Below are positions 36,588 through 47,500 of a stretch of DNA of 64,000 nucleotides, one piece after another. Below the pieces are notes generated by a model. The model was not told where the DNA came from. It ran no database searches and worked only from the letters and a program-made list of their open reading frames with translations. Position 1 is the first letter of the stretch. The number at the start of each line of letters is the position of its first letter. Origin of the DNA: Roseospira visakhapatnamensis (lineage in GTDB: Bacteria; Pseudomonadota; Alphaproteobacteria; Rhodospirillales; Rhodospirillaceae); contig NZ_JACIGK010000003.1 of assembly GCF_014197915.1 (NCBI RefSeq), positions 124,001-188,000 on the forward strand. The letters run 5' to 3'. The position numbers and the translations under genes were made by a program.

Positions 36588-38423
36588 CTACGCCGACTTG
36601 GGCAGTTCCCAGACCTCCGGGGCCTGCTCCAGCTCGGCCAGCATGAGATCCCGCATGGCGAGGAGTTCCTTAGGCACGCGGTCGCCGAACTTGTCGAACA
36701 GCTCGGCCTGGGTGACCACTTCCCGCAGCGCCTTGTCCTTCTCGACGCTCATGATGCGGTTGTACAGCGCCTCGTCGAACGGCAGCCCCTTCCAGTTCAT
36801 GTCGCTGTAGGACGGCACGTTGCCCAGCGGGCTTTCCACCGCGTGGGCGTGGCCGCGCACCCGGTTCACGATCCACTCCAGCGCGCGCATGTTGTCGCCG
36901 AAGCCCGGCCAGATGAACTTGCCGTTCTCGTCCTTGCGGAACCAGTTGACGCGATAGATGTGCGGCAGGCTGCCCGCCAGCTTGTGGCCCATGGTCAGCC
37001 AGTGCTGCCAGTAGTCCGCCATGTTGTAGCCGCAGAACGGCAGCATGGCGAAGGGATCGCGGCGCAGGTCGCCCGGCTTGCCCTCGGCGGCGGCGGTCAG
37101 TTCGGACCCCATGGTGGTCGCCAGGTAGACGCCGTGCGTCCAGTCCTTGGCCTCGAACACCAGCGGGAAGTTGGACGCGACACGGCCACCGAACAGGAAC
37201 GCGTCGATGGGCACGCCGGCCGGGTCCTCCCAGGCTTCGTCCAGGGACGGGCACTGATTGAGCGGCGCGGTGAAGCGGGCGTTGGGGTGTGCCGCCGGAC
37301 GGCCACAGCCCGGCGTCCAGTCCTGACCCTTCCAGTCGATCAGATGAGCCGGCGGCTCATCGGTCATGTCCTCCCACCAGACGTCGCCGTCGTCGGTCAT
37401 CGCCACGTTGGTGAAGATGGCGTTGGCGTTCAGCGACAGCATGGCGTTGGGGTTGGACTTCATGGACGTGCCCGGCGCCACGCCGAAGAACCCGTACTCG
37501 GGGTTGATGGCCCGCAACTTGCCGTCCGGCGCCGGCTTGATCCAGGCGATGTCGTCGCCGACCGTGGTGACTTCCCAGCCCTCGTACCCCTTGGGCGGGA
37601 TCAGCATGGCGAAGTTGGTCTTGCCGCAGGCACTGGGGAAGGCACCGCCGACATAGGTCTTCTGACCGTCGGGGCTCTTCACGCCCAGGATCAGCATGTG
37701 TTCGGCCAGCCAGCCCTCGTCGCGGGCCTTGACCGAGGCGATGCGCAGCGCGAAGCACTTCTTGCCCAGCAACGCGTTGCCGCCGTAGCCGGATCCGAAC
37801 GACCAGATTTCGCGGGTCTCGGGATAGTGGACGATATACTTGTTGTCGGCGTTGCAGGGCCAGGGCACGTCCTTCTGGCCGTTCGCGAGCGGCATGCCCA
37901 CCGAGTGCACGCAGGGGACGAACTCACCGTCCTTGCCGAGAACATCCAGCGCCGCCTGACCCATGCGCGTCATGATGCGCATGTTGGTGGCCACGTAGGC
38001 GGAGTCGGAAATCTCCACGCCGATCTCGGAAATGGGCGAACCCAGCGGCCCCATGGAGAACGGAATGACGTACATGGTCCGGCCGCGCATGCAGCCGTCG
38101 AAGAGGCCGTTCAGCGTAGCCCGCATCTCGGCGGGGGCGACCCAGTTGTTGGTGGGGCCGGCGTCGTCCTTCTTCTCGGAGCAGATGTAGGTCCGGTTTT
38201 CCACCCGGGCCACATCGGCGGGATCGGAGCGGCAGAGGAAACTGTTCACCCGCTTCTCCGGGTTCAGGCGGATGTAGGATCCGCCGTCCACCAGAATCTG
38301 ACACAGGTTATCGTACTCTTCCTGACTTCCGTCACACCAATGGATGGCGTCCGGCTTGGTCAGTTTGGCAATTTCATCCACCCAAGCCAGCAACTTGGCA
38401 TTGTTGGTCGGTGCATCACTCAT
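36588..38423 (-). CDS. pckG: Phosphoenolpyruvate carboxykinase, GTP-type
   Basis: Converts oxaloacetate and GTP to phosphoenolpyruvate, GDP and CO2, the entry into gluconeogenesis. It is 611 residues, typical of EC 4.1.1.32. The P-loop with its reactive cysteine ([13 protein letters not shown]), the kinase-2 region ([13 protein letters not shown]) and the N-terminal [11 protein letters not shown] are diagnostic for the GTP-dependent class, not the ATP class (PckA). ATG 38423 has GGGAGGG 8 bases upstream. In Rhizobiales the ATP-type pckA sits beside chvI-chvG; here a GTP-type enzyme has a similar position. Confidence 0.96.
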   Translation of the reverse strand: MSDAPTNNAKLLAWVDEIAKLTKPDAIHWCDGSQEEYDNLCQILVDGGSYIRLNPEKRVNSFLCRSDPADVARVENRTYICSEKKDDAGPTNNWVAPAEMRATLNGLFDGCMRGRTMYVIPFSMGPLGSPISEIGVEISDSAYVATNMRIMTRMGQAALDVLGKDGEFVPCVHSVGMPLANGQKDVPWPCNADNKYIVHYPETREIWSFGSGYGGNALLGKKCFALRIASVKARDEGWLAEHMLILGVKSPDGQKTYVGGAFPSACGKTNFAMLIPPKGYEGWEVTTVGDDIAWIKPAPDGKLRAINPEYGFFGVAPGTSMKSNPNAMLSLNANAIFTNVAMTDDGDVWWEDMTDEPPAHLIDWKGQDWTPGCGRPAAHPNARFTAPLNQCPSLDEAWEDPAGVPIDAFLFGGRVASNFPLVFEAKDWTHGVYLATTMGSELTAAAEGKPGDLRRDPFAMLPFCGYNMADYWQHWLTMGHKLAGSLPHIYRVNWFRKDENGKFIWPGFGDNMRALEWIVNRVRGHAHAVESPLGNVPSYSDMNWKGLPFDEALYNRIMSVEKDKALREVVTQAELFDKFGDRVPKELLAMRDLMLAELEQAPEVWELPKSA

Positions 38424-39463
38424 CAACAGAACCCTCCCATTGGCAGCACGGACATGGACGTCCGACGACAGAGACAAATGCAATTTGGGATCAGACTAGA
38501 GACACCGCAAAGGGGTAACGTGCGGCCGGCTCCCGACGCCGGACACAGCCGGCGGCGGAGGACGGTCGACGCTCCCGATGGCGGCCATGCCCACCGTTGT
38601 CCCATTGGACCGGATCGTGGAGACGCACTCACGTGTGCGCCCCCTCGATCGGGGCCGGGACGATCGGCATGACGGCCGCCGGGTCATTCACCGGACGGTC
38701 GAAGCAAATCCATGGAATCGGCGGCGGCGCCGCTGTCTTGTGTATCGGCATGCGATGCGGATCGATGCCGGCGACTGGCATGGCCCCCGCGCGCGGCTGA
38801 TCGCAGGGCAGCCCCGGGTGGCCTAGGACGACGCGGCCCGCGTGACCGCGAGCCGGGCGGACCGGATAGTGGGCGCCGAGACGGGGATCGGGGTCGCTGT
38901 CAAGACGGCCCATGCGAGTCACGCGGTCATCCTCCCGGGGATGGCGGAGGCGAAGGGGACGGAGCCGACCCTAGGGTCACGCAGCAGCGGGACGGCATCA
39001 CGATTGATCATCACGGCGCGGATGCGGACGACCGGGGAGGACCCCAGACCCATCGACACGCCGGCGGTGGCGGCGGCCACGATCACCAGCAAGGCATGGG
39101 GCATGCCGCCAAGGCCCCCGCCGTCCGTCTCGCCCCACGGGGAATGATCGCGGCCGGATGCCAGCACCGCGCGCCGTGCACCGCCCTGATGCTGGCGTGG
39201 CAGGCGTCGGCGGGCAACCGCGGACCCGCAGGGAAATAGTTTCCGAAGCGAAACGCTCATTGACGGGCAGTTTGCCCCGATTCGCCGTCCGGGTCCAGGA
39301 AAGTTGGCGCTGCAACATCATGAGATCGCGGGAATCATCGGCACCTTGTCCTTGCGCGCGCGGAAGCGCATCGTAGGCATGCTATGCGCGATACCGTACG
39401 TGTCCGTACCATCGTCGCCAAGCCCCCTACCACGCCATTCAGCACCCTTGAAGGAGCCTCCCC
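38424..39463. other. 1-kb region between pckG and the copper chaperone, nearly gene-free
   Basis: Unusually long for this compact window. The part next to pckG should hold its promoter; the part from 39221 to 39460 is AT-richer and leads into the copper chaperone gene. A short direct repeat CCGTAC-GTGT-CCGTAC lies near 39395-39410. One small - strand frame (38919-39104) may be coding; otherwise I see nothing definable. Confidence 0.45.
38919..39104 (-). CDS. Possible small membrane or exported protein
   Basis: 61-residue frame with a hydrophobic N-terminus (MPHALLVIVAAATAGVSMG) and a short hydrophilic part (INRDAVPLLRDPRVGSVPF). Third-position GC is high, as in real genes here. No clear Shine-Dalgarno sequence and no recognised family, so this is only a candidate. 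Confidence 0.3.
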   Translation of the reverse strand: MPHALLVIVAAATAGVSMGLGSSPVVRIRAVMINRDAVPLLRDPRVGSVPFASAIPGRMTA

Positions 39464-39985
39464 ATGACTGGTCGTGCCCCCACCGCCCGTGTCCTGGCCG
39501 CCCCCCTGCTGACCGCCTTCATGGTCGCGGGGCTCGCCACCTCCACGGTGCCCACAGCCGCCGCCGCCGCCGACGTGACCCTCGGTCCCCTGACCATCGA
39601 GCAGCCCTGGGCGCGGGCCTCGGCGGGCATGGCCCGGGCCGGCGCCGCCTTCATGACCATCACCAACGACGGTGCCGCCGACCGGCTGATCGCCGCCGCC
39701 GCCGACGTCTCCGATGTGGTCGAACTGCACACGCATATCAAGGACGGCGACGTCATGCGCATGCGCAAGATCGACGCCATCGAGATCACGGGTGGGACCG
39801 CCACGCACCTGCGGCCGGGCGGACTGCACATCATGTTCATCGGTCTGCACGCGCCGCTGGAGAAGGGCGAGACCTTTCCGGTGTCCCTGACCTTCGAGAC
39901 CGCCGGCACCATCGACATCACGGTGACCGTCCAGGACGTCGCCGCCATGGCCCCGGCCGGAGCGGCGCCCGGCGCCATGCATTGA
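39464..39985 (+). CDS. Periplasmic copper chaperone PCuAC family
   Basis: 173-residue exported protein. A signal peptide (LLTAFMVAGLATSTVPTAAAAA) precedes a cupredoxin-like domain. The Cu(I)-binding His/Met set HxM-type is visible: ELHTHIKDGDVMRMRKI and then THLRPGGLHIMFIGL. Such proteins deliver copper to cytochrome oxidase CuA/CuB sites together with Sco. A C-terminal Met/Ala/His tail (MAPAGAAPGAMH) may also bind copper. ATG 39464 has AAGGAG upstream. It stands alone here, without sco or cox genes. Confidence 0.92.
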   Translation: MTGRAPTARVLAAPLLTAFMVAGLATSTVPTAAAAADVTLGPLTIEQPWARASAGMARAGAAFMTITNDGAADRLIAAAADVSDVVELHTHIKDGDVMRMRKIDAIEITGGTATHLRPGGLHIMFIGLHAPLEKGETFPVSLTFETAGTIDITVTVQDVAAMAPAGAAPGAMH

Positions 39986-40336
39986 GGGCGGGTCAGGGTC
40001 CCGCACGCGGACAGGCGATCCGTTGGCATCCCGTGTGCTCCGAGGGAGGGACCTCCCTCGCGAGTCCCGGCCCTTCGGTCGGCCCGTGGTGACCGGTCGT
40101 CCAGCCTCCGCCGGACATTTCCCGGCGGTCTGGCCGCGCCGCCACGGTTTCGCGCCAATCCCGTCCCGGCGGCCGCCACAATGTGGGCGCCACTCTTCGA
40201 CAAGATGAGGTGAGCGGAGCGTCCCGGGGTGCCCTCGCCGGCGGGGGCCGCTCCGTGCCGTCTTGCGCCGCCCGGCCGACCCGGGCACCCTTTGGCTGGC
40301 CCCATGCCCGGCCCCATGCCTGGAAGGACCCGATCC
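39986..40336. other. Region between the copper chaperone and chvI
   Basis: 351 bases without a supported gene. CGAGGGAGG-GA-CCTCCCTCG at 40041-40060 is a perfect 9-bp stem and may end the copper-chaperone transcript. The chvI ribosome binding site (GGAAGGA) is at 40322-40328. Confidence 0.45.
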
Positions 40337-41038
40337 GTGACCAAGCGCATCGCCCTGGTGGACGACGACCAGAACATCCTCGCCTCCGTGTCCATTACCC
40401 TGGAATCCGAGGGCTTCGAGGTGGTGACCTTCAACGATGGCGCCGACGCCCTGCGCGGCCTGCTGGCCGAGCCCGTGGACCTGGCCGTGCTGGACATCAA
40501 GATGCCGCGCATGGACGGCATGGAATTGTTGCAGCGGCTGCGCGCCCGCGTCGCCACGCCGGCCATCTTCCTGACCTCCAAGGACGACGAGGTGGACGAA
40601 CTGATGGGTCTGCGCATGGGCGCCGACGACTACATCAAGAAGCCGTTCTCCCAGCGCCTGCTGATCGAGCGCATCCGCTCGGTGCTGCGCCGGGTGGAGG
40701 CGCGCAGCGAGGGGGGGCCGGACCTGTCGGACAAGGCCATCGTGCGCGGTCCCCTGGTGATGGACCCGGACCGTCATCTGTGCACCTGGCAGGGCGAGCC
40801 GGTGAACCTGACGGTCACGGAATTCCTGCTGCTGCTGTCGCTGGCGCAGCGGCCGGGTCACGTGAAAAGCCGTGACCAGTTGATCGACGCCGCCTATGGC
40901 GAGCACATTTACGTGGACGACCGCACCATCGACAGCCATATCAAGCGGCTGCGCAAGAAGTTCCGCGAGGTCGACCCGACGTTCTCGGACATCGAGACGT
41001 TGTACGGCGTCGGCTACCGCTACAAGGACATGGCATGA
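40337..41038 (+). CDS. chvI: Two-component response regulator ChvI
   Basis: OmpR-family regulator, 233 residues. The receiver domain has the acidic pair in [10 protein letters not shown], the phosphorylation site Asp53 in [13 protein letters not shown], and the Lys in YIKKPFSQ. The C-terminal winged helix ends [29 protein letters not shown], as in ChvI. The GTG at 40337 gives [23 protein letters not shown], matching the family, with GGAAGGA 8 bases upstream. In Rhizobiales ChvG/ChvI responds to acidity and the cell envelope and controls exopolysaccharide and other genes. It is followed by chvG after 4 bases. Confidence 0.93.
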   Translation: MTKRIALVDDDQNILASVSITLESEGFEVVTFNDGADALRGLLAEPVDLAVLDIKMPRMDGMELLQRLRARVATPAIFLTSKDDEVDELMGLRMGADDYIKKPFSQRLLIERIRSVLRRVEARSEGGPDLSDKAIVRGPLVMDPDRHLCTWQGEPVNLTVTEFLLLLSLAQRPGHVKSRDQLIDAAYGEHIYVDDRTIDSHIKRLRKKFREVDPTFSDIETLYGVGYRYKDMA

Positions 41039-41042
41039 GGCC

Positions 41043-42800
41043 GTGACACGGGCAAGGAGCGACGGCAATGCCGGGCGGCGGCGGGGCGACGGCCCGGACA
41101 TCGGCGCCGCGCCGGGACGCCATGACGGCGATCGCGAGCGCGGCCGGCGGCGACCCGTGCGCCGGACGGCGTCCGTGCTGCGCTCGCCGCTTACGCGCCG
41201 CATCCTGGCGGTCAACCTTCTGGCGCCGATCCTGCTGGTCGGCGGCATGTTCTATCTGGACAACTACCGCGAGACCCTCACCCAGGCCCGCCTGGCCGCG
41301 CTAGGCACCGAGGCCGACCTGATCGCCGCCGCCGTGGCCGAGGGCTCGTTGACGTTCGAGGTCCATCCCCAGACCCGCAGCCTGGTGCCGGGTCAGGTCA
41401 TCACCCCGGAACTGGCGGCACAGATCGTCCGCCGCCTGTCGGACCTGGCGGGGGTGCGCGGGCGCCTGTTCAGCCTCGACGGGACCCTGGTGGCCGACAG
41501 CCGCCGGGGCGTGGGGGGCCAGTTCCAGATCTCGTCGCTGCCGCCCTTGCCGGAACCCGACCCGGTCGGCGACACGCTTCGCCGCGTTCACGATCGGGTG
41601 GAACACTCCATCGACGCGGCCGTCGGCATGGTGTCGCCCCGCGCCGAACTGCCGGTCTACCAGGAAGCGGCCGTCCAGGTCGCCGGGCATTACGAGGAGG
41701 TACGCGCCGCCCTGGCCGGCGAGCCGGTCAGCACCGCCGTGCGCCTGCGCCCGGATCGTGGCGACAAGATCCTGTCGGTGGCCGTGCCGGTGCAGTACTT
41801 CAAGCAGGTGGTCGGCGCCTTCATGGTTTCCGCCGACAACGCCGGCATCGAACAGGATCTGTTCGAGATCCGTCTCGCCATCCTGGAAATCTTCATCGCC
41901 ACGCTGGCGGTCACCATCCTCGTGTCGCTGTACCTGTCGGGCACCATCGTGCGGCCGCTGATCCGCCTGGCCAATGGCGCGGAGCGGGTGCGCCACGCCC
42001 AGGGCGGGCACCTGGACATCCCCGACTTCACCGCCCGGCGCGATGAACTGGGCGAACTGTCGGGGGCCTTGCGGGAGATGACGGCGGCCCTGTCCGCCCG
42101 CATGGACGCCATCGAGCGGTTCGCCGCCGACGTGGCGCATGAGATCAAGAACCCGCTGACCTCCCTGCGCAGTGCCGTGGAGACGGTCGCCCGGGTCACC
42201 GACCCCGATCAACAGCGGCGCCTGATGGGCGTTATCCTCGACGACGTACAACGCCTGAACCGGCTCATCTCGGACATTTCGGATGCCTCCCGCCTGGACG
42301 CCGAACTGTCCCGCGCCAACGCCGAGCCCATGGACCTGGGGCCGATGCTGGCGGCCCTGGCCGACGTGCACAGCCATCCGGCCGCCGAGGTCGGCGTGAC
42401 CGTGCGGTACCAGGGGCCGGCCAAGGGCCGGCCGCTCCGGGTGCGCGGCATCGATAGCCGCCTGGGCCAGGTGTTCCAGAACCTGCTGGCCAATGCCGTG
42501 TCGTTCAGCCCGGAGGGCGGCGCGGTGGTGCTGTCGGCGCGGCGCGACGGTCACTATGTCGTGGCCACCGTCGACGACGATGGCCCTGGCCTACCGCCGG
42601 GCAAGGAACAGGCCATTTTCGACCGCTTCTACTCGCAACGGCCCAAGAAGGAGAAGTTCGGCACCCATTCGGGGCTGGGCCTGTCCATTTCCCAGCAGAT
42701 CGTGGACAGCCACAAGGGCATGATCCGCGCGGAGAACCGCACCGACGCCGAGGGCCGGGTGCTGGGCGCGCGCTTCATCGTCGTGCTGCCGGCGGAGTAG
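41043..42800 (+). CDS. chvG: Sensor histidine kinase ChvG
   Basis: Partner kinase of ChvI, 585 residues. Transmembrane helices LTRRILAVNLLAPILLVGG and LEIFIATLAVTILVSLYLSG flank the periplasmic ChvG sensor domain. A HAMP segment (PLIRLANGAERVRHAQGGH), the phospho-acceptor His366 in FAADVAHEIKNPLTSLR and the ATPase (GQVFQNLLANAVSF, DDDGPGLPPGKE, GLGLSISQQIV) follow. The GTG at 41043 gives a 50-residue Arg/Gly-rich cytoplasmic extension that may not be real; a later start near the first helix is possible. The usual Rhizobiales follower hprK is not seen. Confidence 0.92.
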   Translation: MTRARSDGNAGRRRGDGPDIGAAPGRHDGDRERGRRRPVRRTASVLRSPLTRRILAVNLLAPILLVGGMFYLDNYRETLTQARLAALGTEADLIAAAVAEGSLTFEVHPQTRSLVPGQVITPELAAQIVRRLSDLAGVRGRLFSLDGTLVADSRRGVGGQFQISSLPPLPEPDPVGDTLRRVHDRVEHSIDAAVGMVSPRAELPVYQEAAVQVAGHYEEVRAALAGEPVSTAVRLRPDRGDKILSVAVPVQYFKQVVGAFMVSADNAGIEQDLFEIRLAILEIFIATLAVTILVSLYLSGTIVRPLIRLANGAERVRHAQGGHLDIPDFTARRDELGELSGALREMTAALSARMDAIERFAADVAHEIKNPLTSLRSAVETVARVTDPDQQRRLMGVILDDVQRLNRLISDISDASRLDAELSRANAEPMDLGPMLAALADVHSHPAAEVGVTVRYQGPAKGRPLRVRGIDSRLGQVFQNLLANAVSFSPEGGAVVLSARRDGHYVVATVDDDGPGLPPGKEQAIFDRFYSQRPKKEKFGTHSGLGLSISQQIVDSHKGMIRAENRTDAEGRVLGARFIVVLPAE

Positions 42801-42828
42801 GCCGGGCCGTCCCGCGCCGGACCGGCCG

Positions 42829-44214
42829 TCAGGCCGTCGTCACGCCCACCCCCAGCCCGGCCAGCAGGTCGAAGAACGGCGGGCAGGTCTTGGACACGCA
42901 GCCCGGGTCCCGCAGCCGCAGACCCTCGCCCGCCACCCCCAGCACGGCGAGCGCCATGGCCACCCGGTGATCGTCGTGGGTGTCCATCACGCCGGCGGTA
43001 GGCCGGCCGGGATGCACGGTCAGGCCATCCGGGCGTTCCTCCACCCGGATGCCCAGGTCCGCCAGCGCCCGGCAGATCACGGCGATGCGGTCGCTCTCAT
43101 GGTTGCGGATGTGGGCCACGTTGTGGATGGCGATCGGCCCGTCGGCGAAGGGCGCGATGGCCGCCAGCGTCAGGGTGGCATCGGACAGCGGTCGCATGTC
43201 GACGTCGAAGCCGCCCGCCAGGCGCCCACCCTCCGGCCCGGCGACGCTCACCTGTCCCGGAGCGCGGGTCACGGCGCAGCCCATGCGCTCCAGGATGTCG
43301 ATGAGGCGCAGGTCCGGCTGGCGCGTCGCGGTGCCGACATTGGTCACCGTGACGTGGCCGCCGGTGACCGCCGCCAGGGCAAAAAAGTAGGTGGCCGTGG
43401 ACGCATCGGCCTCCAGCATCACGTCGGTCGGCCGATAGGCGCCGGGATCCACGCGCATGTCGGTCAGGTCGGTGTTGACCGCGACCGAGGCGCCGAAGGT
43501 CGCCATCATGTCCAGGGTCATGGCCACGTAGTCCTTCTGCACCACGTGGTCGGGAATGGTCACATGCACGCCCTCGGGCGCCAGCGGCCCGGCCATGAGC
43601 ACGCCGCTGATGAACTGGCTGGAGACCGCCCCGGACATGGTCACCGCGCCACCACGCAGGGTGCCGCCCGCGATGTCCAGCGGCGGCGCGTCGGCGGTCA
43701 GGGGGCAGGTGATGGCCGCGCCCATGGATCGCAATGCCTCCAGCAAGGGCGCCATGGGCCGGGCGCGCATCTGCCGGCTGGCGTCCAGGGTGACGCGCCC
43801 CCCGTCTCCGGCCGCCAGCAGGCCGGGCAGGAAGCGCGCCGAGGTTCCGGCCGAGCCGATGTACAGCCGCGCGTCGGCCAGCGGGCGCCGCCGGCCGAGC
43901 CCCATGACGATGGCGGTGTCGCGCTCGACGGTCACTGCGGCGCCCAGGCGGCCCAGGGCCTCGATACACCAGTAACTGTCGTCGGAGCGCAGCAGGCCGC
44001 CGAGGGTCGAGCGCCCATCGGCCATGGCCGCCAGGATCAGGGCACGGTTGGAATAGCTCTTGGACCCGGGCAGCGCGAGGGTGGCGGTGATCGGCGCCCG
44101 ATGCGGGGCCACGTCCAGATGAGGCACGCCCGCCAGGGCCGACCACGGCGACTGCCCGCGTCCCTCGGCCTCGGCCCGGCGCGGATCCACCGGCGCGCTC
44201 CCGCGTCCGCTCAT
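42829..44214 (-). CDS. aroA: 3-phosphoshikimate 1-carboxyvinyltransferase (EPSP synthase), atypical
   Basis: Joins shikimate-3-phosphate and PEP in the aromatic amino-acid pathway; target of glyphosate in class I enzymes. It is 461 residues. PGSKSYSNRALILAAMADG (substrate loop) and HNVAHIRNHESDRI are clear. The PEP-site loop reads YIGSAGTSARFLPG, not the usual GNAGTAMRPL (class I) or NAATGCRLTMG (class II), so it is a divergent EPSP synthase. ATG 44214 has GGGGGAG upstream. It diverges from the indolepyruvate oxidoreductase gene. Confidence 0.92.
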   Translation of the reverse strand: MSGRGSAPVDPRRAEAEGRGQSPWSALAGVPHLDVAPHRAPITATLALPGSKSYSNRALILAAMADGRSTLGGLLRSDDSYWCIEALGRLGAAVTVERDTAIVMGLGRRRPLADARLYIGSAGTSARFLPGLLAAGDGGRVTLDASRQMRARPMAPLLEALRSMGAAITCPLTADAPPLDIAGGTLRGGAVTMSGAVSSQFISGVLMAGPLAPEGVHVTIPDHVVQKDYVAMTLDMMATFGASVAVNTDLTDMRVDPGAYRPTDVMLEADASTATYFFALAAVTGGHVTVTNVGTATRQPDLRLIDILERMGCAVTRAPGQVSVAGPEGGRLAGGFDVDMRPLSDATLTLAAIAPFADGPIAIHNVAHIRNHESDRIAVICRALADLGIRVEERPDGLTVHPGRPTAGVMDTHDDHRVAMALAVLGVAGEGLRLRDPGCVSKTCPPFFDLLAGLGVGVTTA

Positions 44215-44547
44215 CACTCCCCCTTTCCGTCCCGTGGTGTCTCGTGCGGCCGGAGTGTGGCGAGCCGTCCCGGCGCTGGCAAGCGGCAAGGCCGGATGGC
44301 GGGGCAACGGGGTCGGACCAGGGCCCGGATGGTCGACCGGACCGGCTGCCCTCCGTCGCGCCCCCAAGAAACGTCAGCATCTCTTCCCTATTGGCCGTGA
44401 CCCGGGCTGGGCGCTAGACTGAGCGCACCGGCGCGGCATTGGCGGGGGACCCCGACCGTGCCCATATCCCGGTTGTCTCCGCGCGGTTCGCGTGCCCCCG
44501 GGTAGGGCTCGCCCGCGCGGGTTCCCTCCGCCCTGGAGCGTTCGGCC
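44215..44547. other. Divergent aroA / indolepyruvate oxidoreductase intergenic region
   Basis: 333 bases between divergent starts. No gene is supported and no clear promoter boxes are seen. A GGAG near 44535 is the Shine-Dalgarno sequence of the downstream gene. Confidence 0.4.
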
Positions 44548-47500
44548 ATGACCCACGTCCCGCCTCGCCCGCCCGAGCCGGTGAATCCGGACTCCATCAC
44601 GCTGGAGGACAAGTACCGCCTCGATCGTGGGGTGGTGTTCATGACCGGGATCCAGGCGCTCGCCCGCCTGCCGCTGGCCCAGCGTCAGCGCGACCGGGCC
44701 GCCGGGCTGAACACGGGCGGCTTCATCAGCGGCTATCGGGGCTCGCCCCTGGGGGCCTATGACAAGGAGCTGTGGAAGGCCCGCGCCTATCTGGAGGCCG
44801 AGAATGTGCACTTCCAGCCGGGCGTGAACGAGGACCTGGCGGCCACCGCCATCTGGGGCACGCAACAGGTCCATCTGTTCCCTGGCGCCACGGTCGATGG
44901 CGTCTTCGGCCTGTGGTACGGCAAGGGACCGGGGGTGGACCGCAGCGGCGACGTGTTCAAGCACGCCAACATGGCCGGCACCGCGCCCCACGGCGGTGTG
45001 CTGGCCATCGCCGGGGACGACCACGCGGCCAAGTCCTCGACCATCGCCCACCAGTCGGAGCATGCCCTGGCGGGCGCCCAGATCCCGGTGTTGAACCCGG
45101 CGGGCGTGGACGAGGTGGTGGACTATGGCCTGCTGGGCATCGCCATGAGCCGCTTCGCCGGCCTGTGGGTCTCCATGAAGGCCATCAGCGAGACCTGCGA
45201 CAGCGGCGGCACGGTGATGGTCGACCCGCTGGCGCTGGAGATCGTCACCCCCGACGACTTCCCGTTCCCGCCCGACGGCGTGCATATCCGCTGGCCCGAC
45301 ACGCCACTGGCCCAGGAACACCGCCTGATGCGGCACAAGATCTATGCCGCCCTGGCCTTCGCCCGCGCCAACCGCCTCGACCGGGTGATCTTCGACTCCC
45401 CCACGCCGCGCCTGGGCCTGATCGCCTCCGGCAAGACCTACAAGGACGTGCGCCAGGCGCTCGCCGACCTGGGCATCACCGAGGCCATCGCCCGCGACTT
45501 CGGCATACGGCTCTACAAGGTGGGCATGCCCTGGCCGCTGGAGCGCGACGGCGTCCGCCGCTTCGCCGAGGGGCTGGAGGAGATCCTCGTGGTTGAGGAG
45601 AAGCGGGCGCTGATCGAGAACCAGCTCAAGGAGCAGCTTTACAACTGGCGCGAGGATGTGCGCCCGCGCATCGTCGGCAAGTTCGACGAGGACGGCGCCT
45701 GGATCCTGCCCTCGGCCGGAGAGTTGACCCCCGCCCTGGTGGCCCGGGCCATCGCCGGCCGGCTGCGCCGCTTCGTGACCCTGGACACCATGGAAGAGCG
45801 CCTGGCCCTGCTGGACCGCAAGGAGGCCGAGGTCTCCCGGGAGCGCGTGGCCACCAAGCGGCTGCCCTACTACTGCTCCGGATGCCCGCACAACACCTCC
45901 ACCAAGGTGCCCGCGGGCAGCCAGGCCCTGGCCGGCATCGGTTGCCATTACATGGTCACTTGGATGCCGGACCGGAACACCAGGACCTTCACCCACATGG
46001 GCGGCGAGGGCGCGAGTTGGGTGGGCCTGTCGCCCTTCACCGAAACCCGTCATGCCTTCGTCAACCTGGGCGACGGGACCTACTTCCACTCGGGCAGCCT
46101 GGCCATCCGCCAGGCGGTCGCCGCCGGGGCGACCATCACCTACAAACTGCTCTACAACGACGCCGTGGCCATGACCGGGGGCCAGCCCGTCGACGGATCG
46201 CTGTCGGTGCCGCAGATCGCCCGCCAGTTGGAGGGCGAGGGCGTGCGCCGCATCGTCGTTGTCGCCGAGGACCCCGCACGGTACGGCGCCGGGGCCGGGC
46301 TGCCGCATGGGACCACCGTGGAGCACCGCGACGACCTGGACCGGGTGCAGCGCCAGTTGCGCGAGGAGCCGGGCGTCACGGTGCTGATCTACGACCAGAC
46401 CTGCGCCGCCGAGAAGCGCCGCCGCCGCAAGCGCGGCCTGATGGAGGACCCGGACGTCCGCGTGGTCATCAACGAGGCGGTCTGCGAGGGCTGCGGCGAC
46501 TGCGGCGTGCAGTCCAACTGCGTCTCGGTGGTGCCGGTGGAGACCGAGTTCGGCCGCAAGCGGGCTATCGATCAGTCCTCCTGCAACAAGGACCAGTCCT
46601 GCCTCAAGGGCTTCTGCCCCAGTTTCGTGACCGTCTCCGGGGCGGTGCCGCGCAAGGGCGGCGGGACCGCGACCCGCGACGAGGGGTTCCCGGCACTGCC
46701 CGAGCCGGATACGGAGATCCACCAGGCGGTGCCCTATGACATCCTGATCACCGGTATCGGCGGCACCGGGGTGGTGACCATCGGCGCCATCCTGGGCATG
46801 GCCGCGCACCTGGACGGCAAGGGTGTGTCGGTGCTCGACCAGACGGGTCTGGCGCAGAAGAACGGCGCCGTGGTCAGCCACGTCCGCCTGGCGCGCCGCG
46901 ACCAGGACATCCACGCGGTGCGCATCGCGGCGGGCAACACCAACCTGCTGCTGGGCTGCGACATGGTGACCGCCGCCAGCGCCGACGTTCTCGGCAAGAT
47001 GCGCCGGCGGCTGACCGTGGCGGTCATGAACGCCCATCCGGTGATGACCGCCGACTTCACCCAGAGCCCGGATCTGGCCTTCCCCGATCAGGCCATCCGC
47101 GACACCCTGGCGGATGCCACCCGCGAGGTGCTGTTCGTGGATGCCACCCGCATCGCCACCGCGCTGCTGGGCGACAGCATCGCCGCCAACCTGTTCATGG
47201 TCGGCTTCGCCTGGCAGAAGGGGCTGATCCCCGTGGGCCGGGCGGCCATTGAGCGGGCCATCGAGCTGAATGGTGCCGCGGTCAGGGGCAACCTGGACGC
47301 CTTCCTGTGGGGCCGGCGCATGGCCGCGCACCCCGACGAGGTCCTGGCCCTGGCCGGCCCTGGTCCATCGCCCGAGGCCCTGCCGGCGCGCACCCTGGAC
47401 GAGGTGATCGCCCGGCGGGAGACCTTCCTGGTGGGTTACCAGAACCGCCGCACCGCGCGTGCCTACCGCAAGGGGGTGGAGCGGGTGCGCGCCGCCGAGG

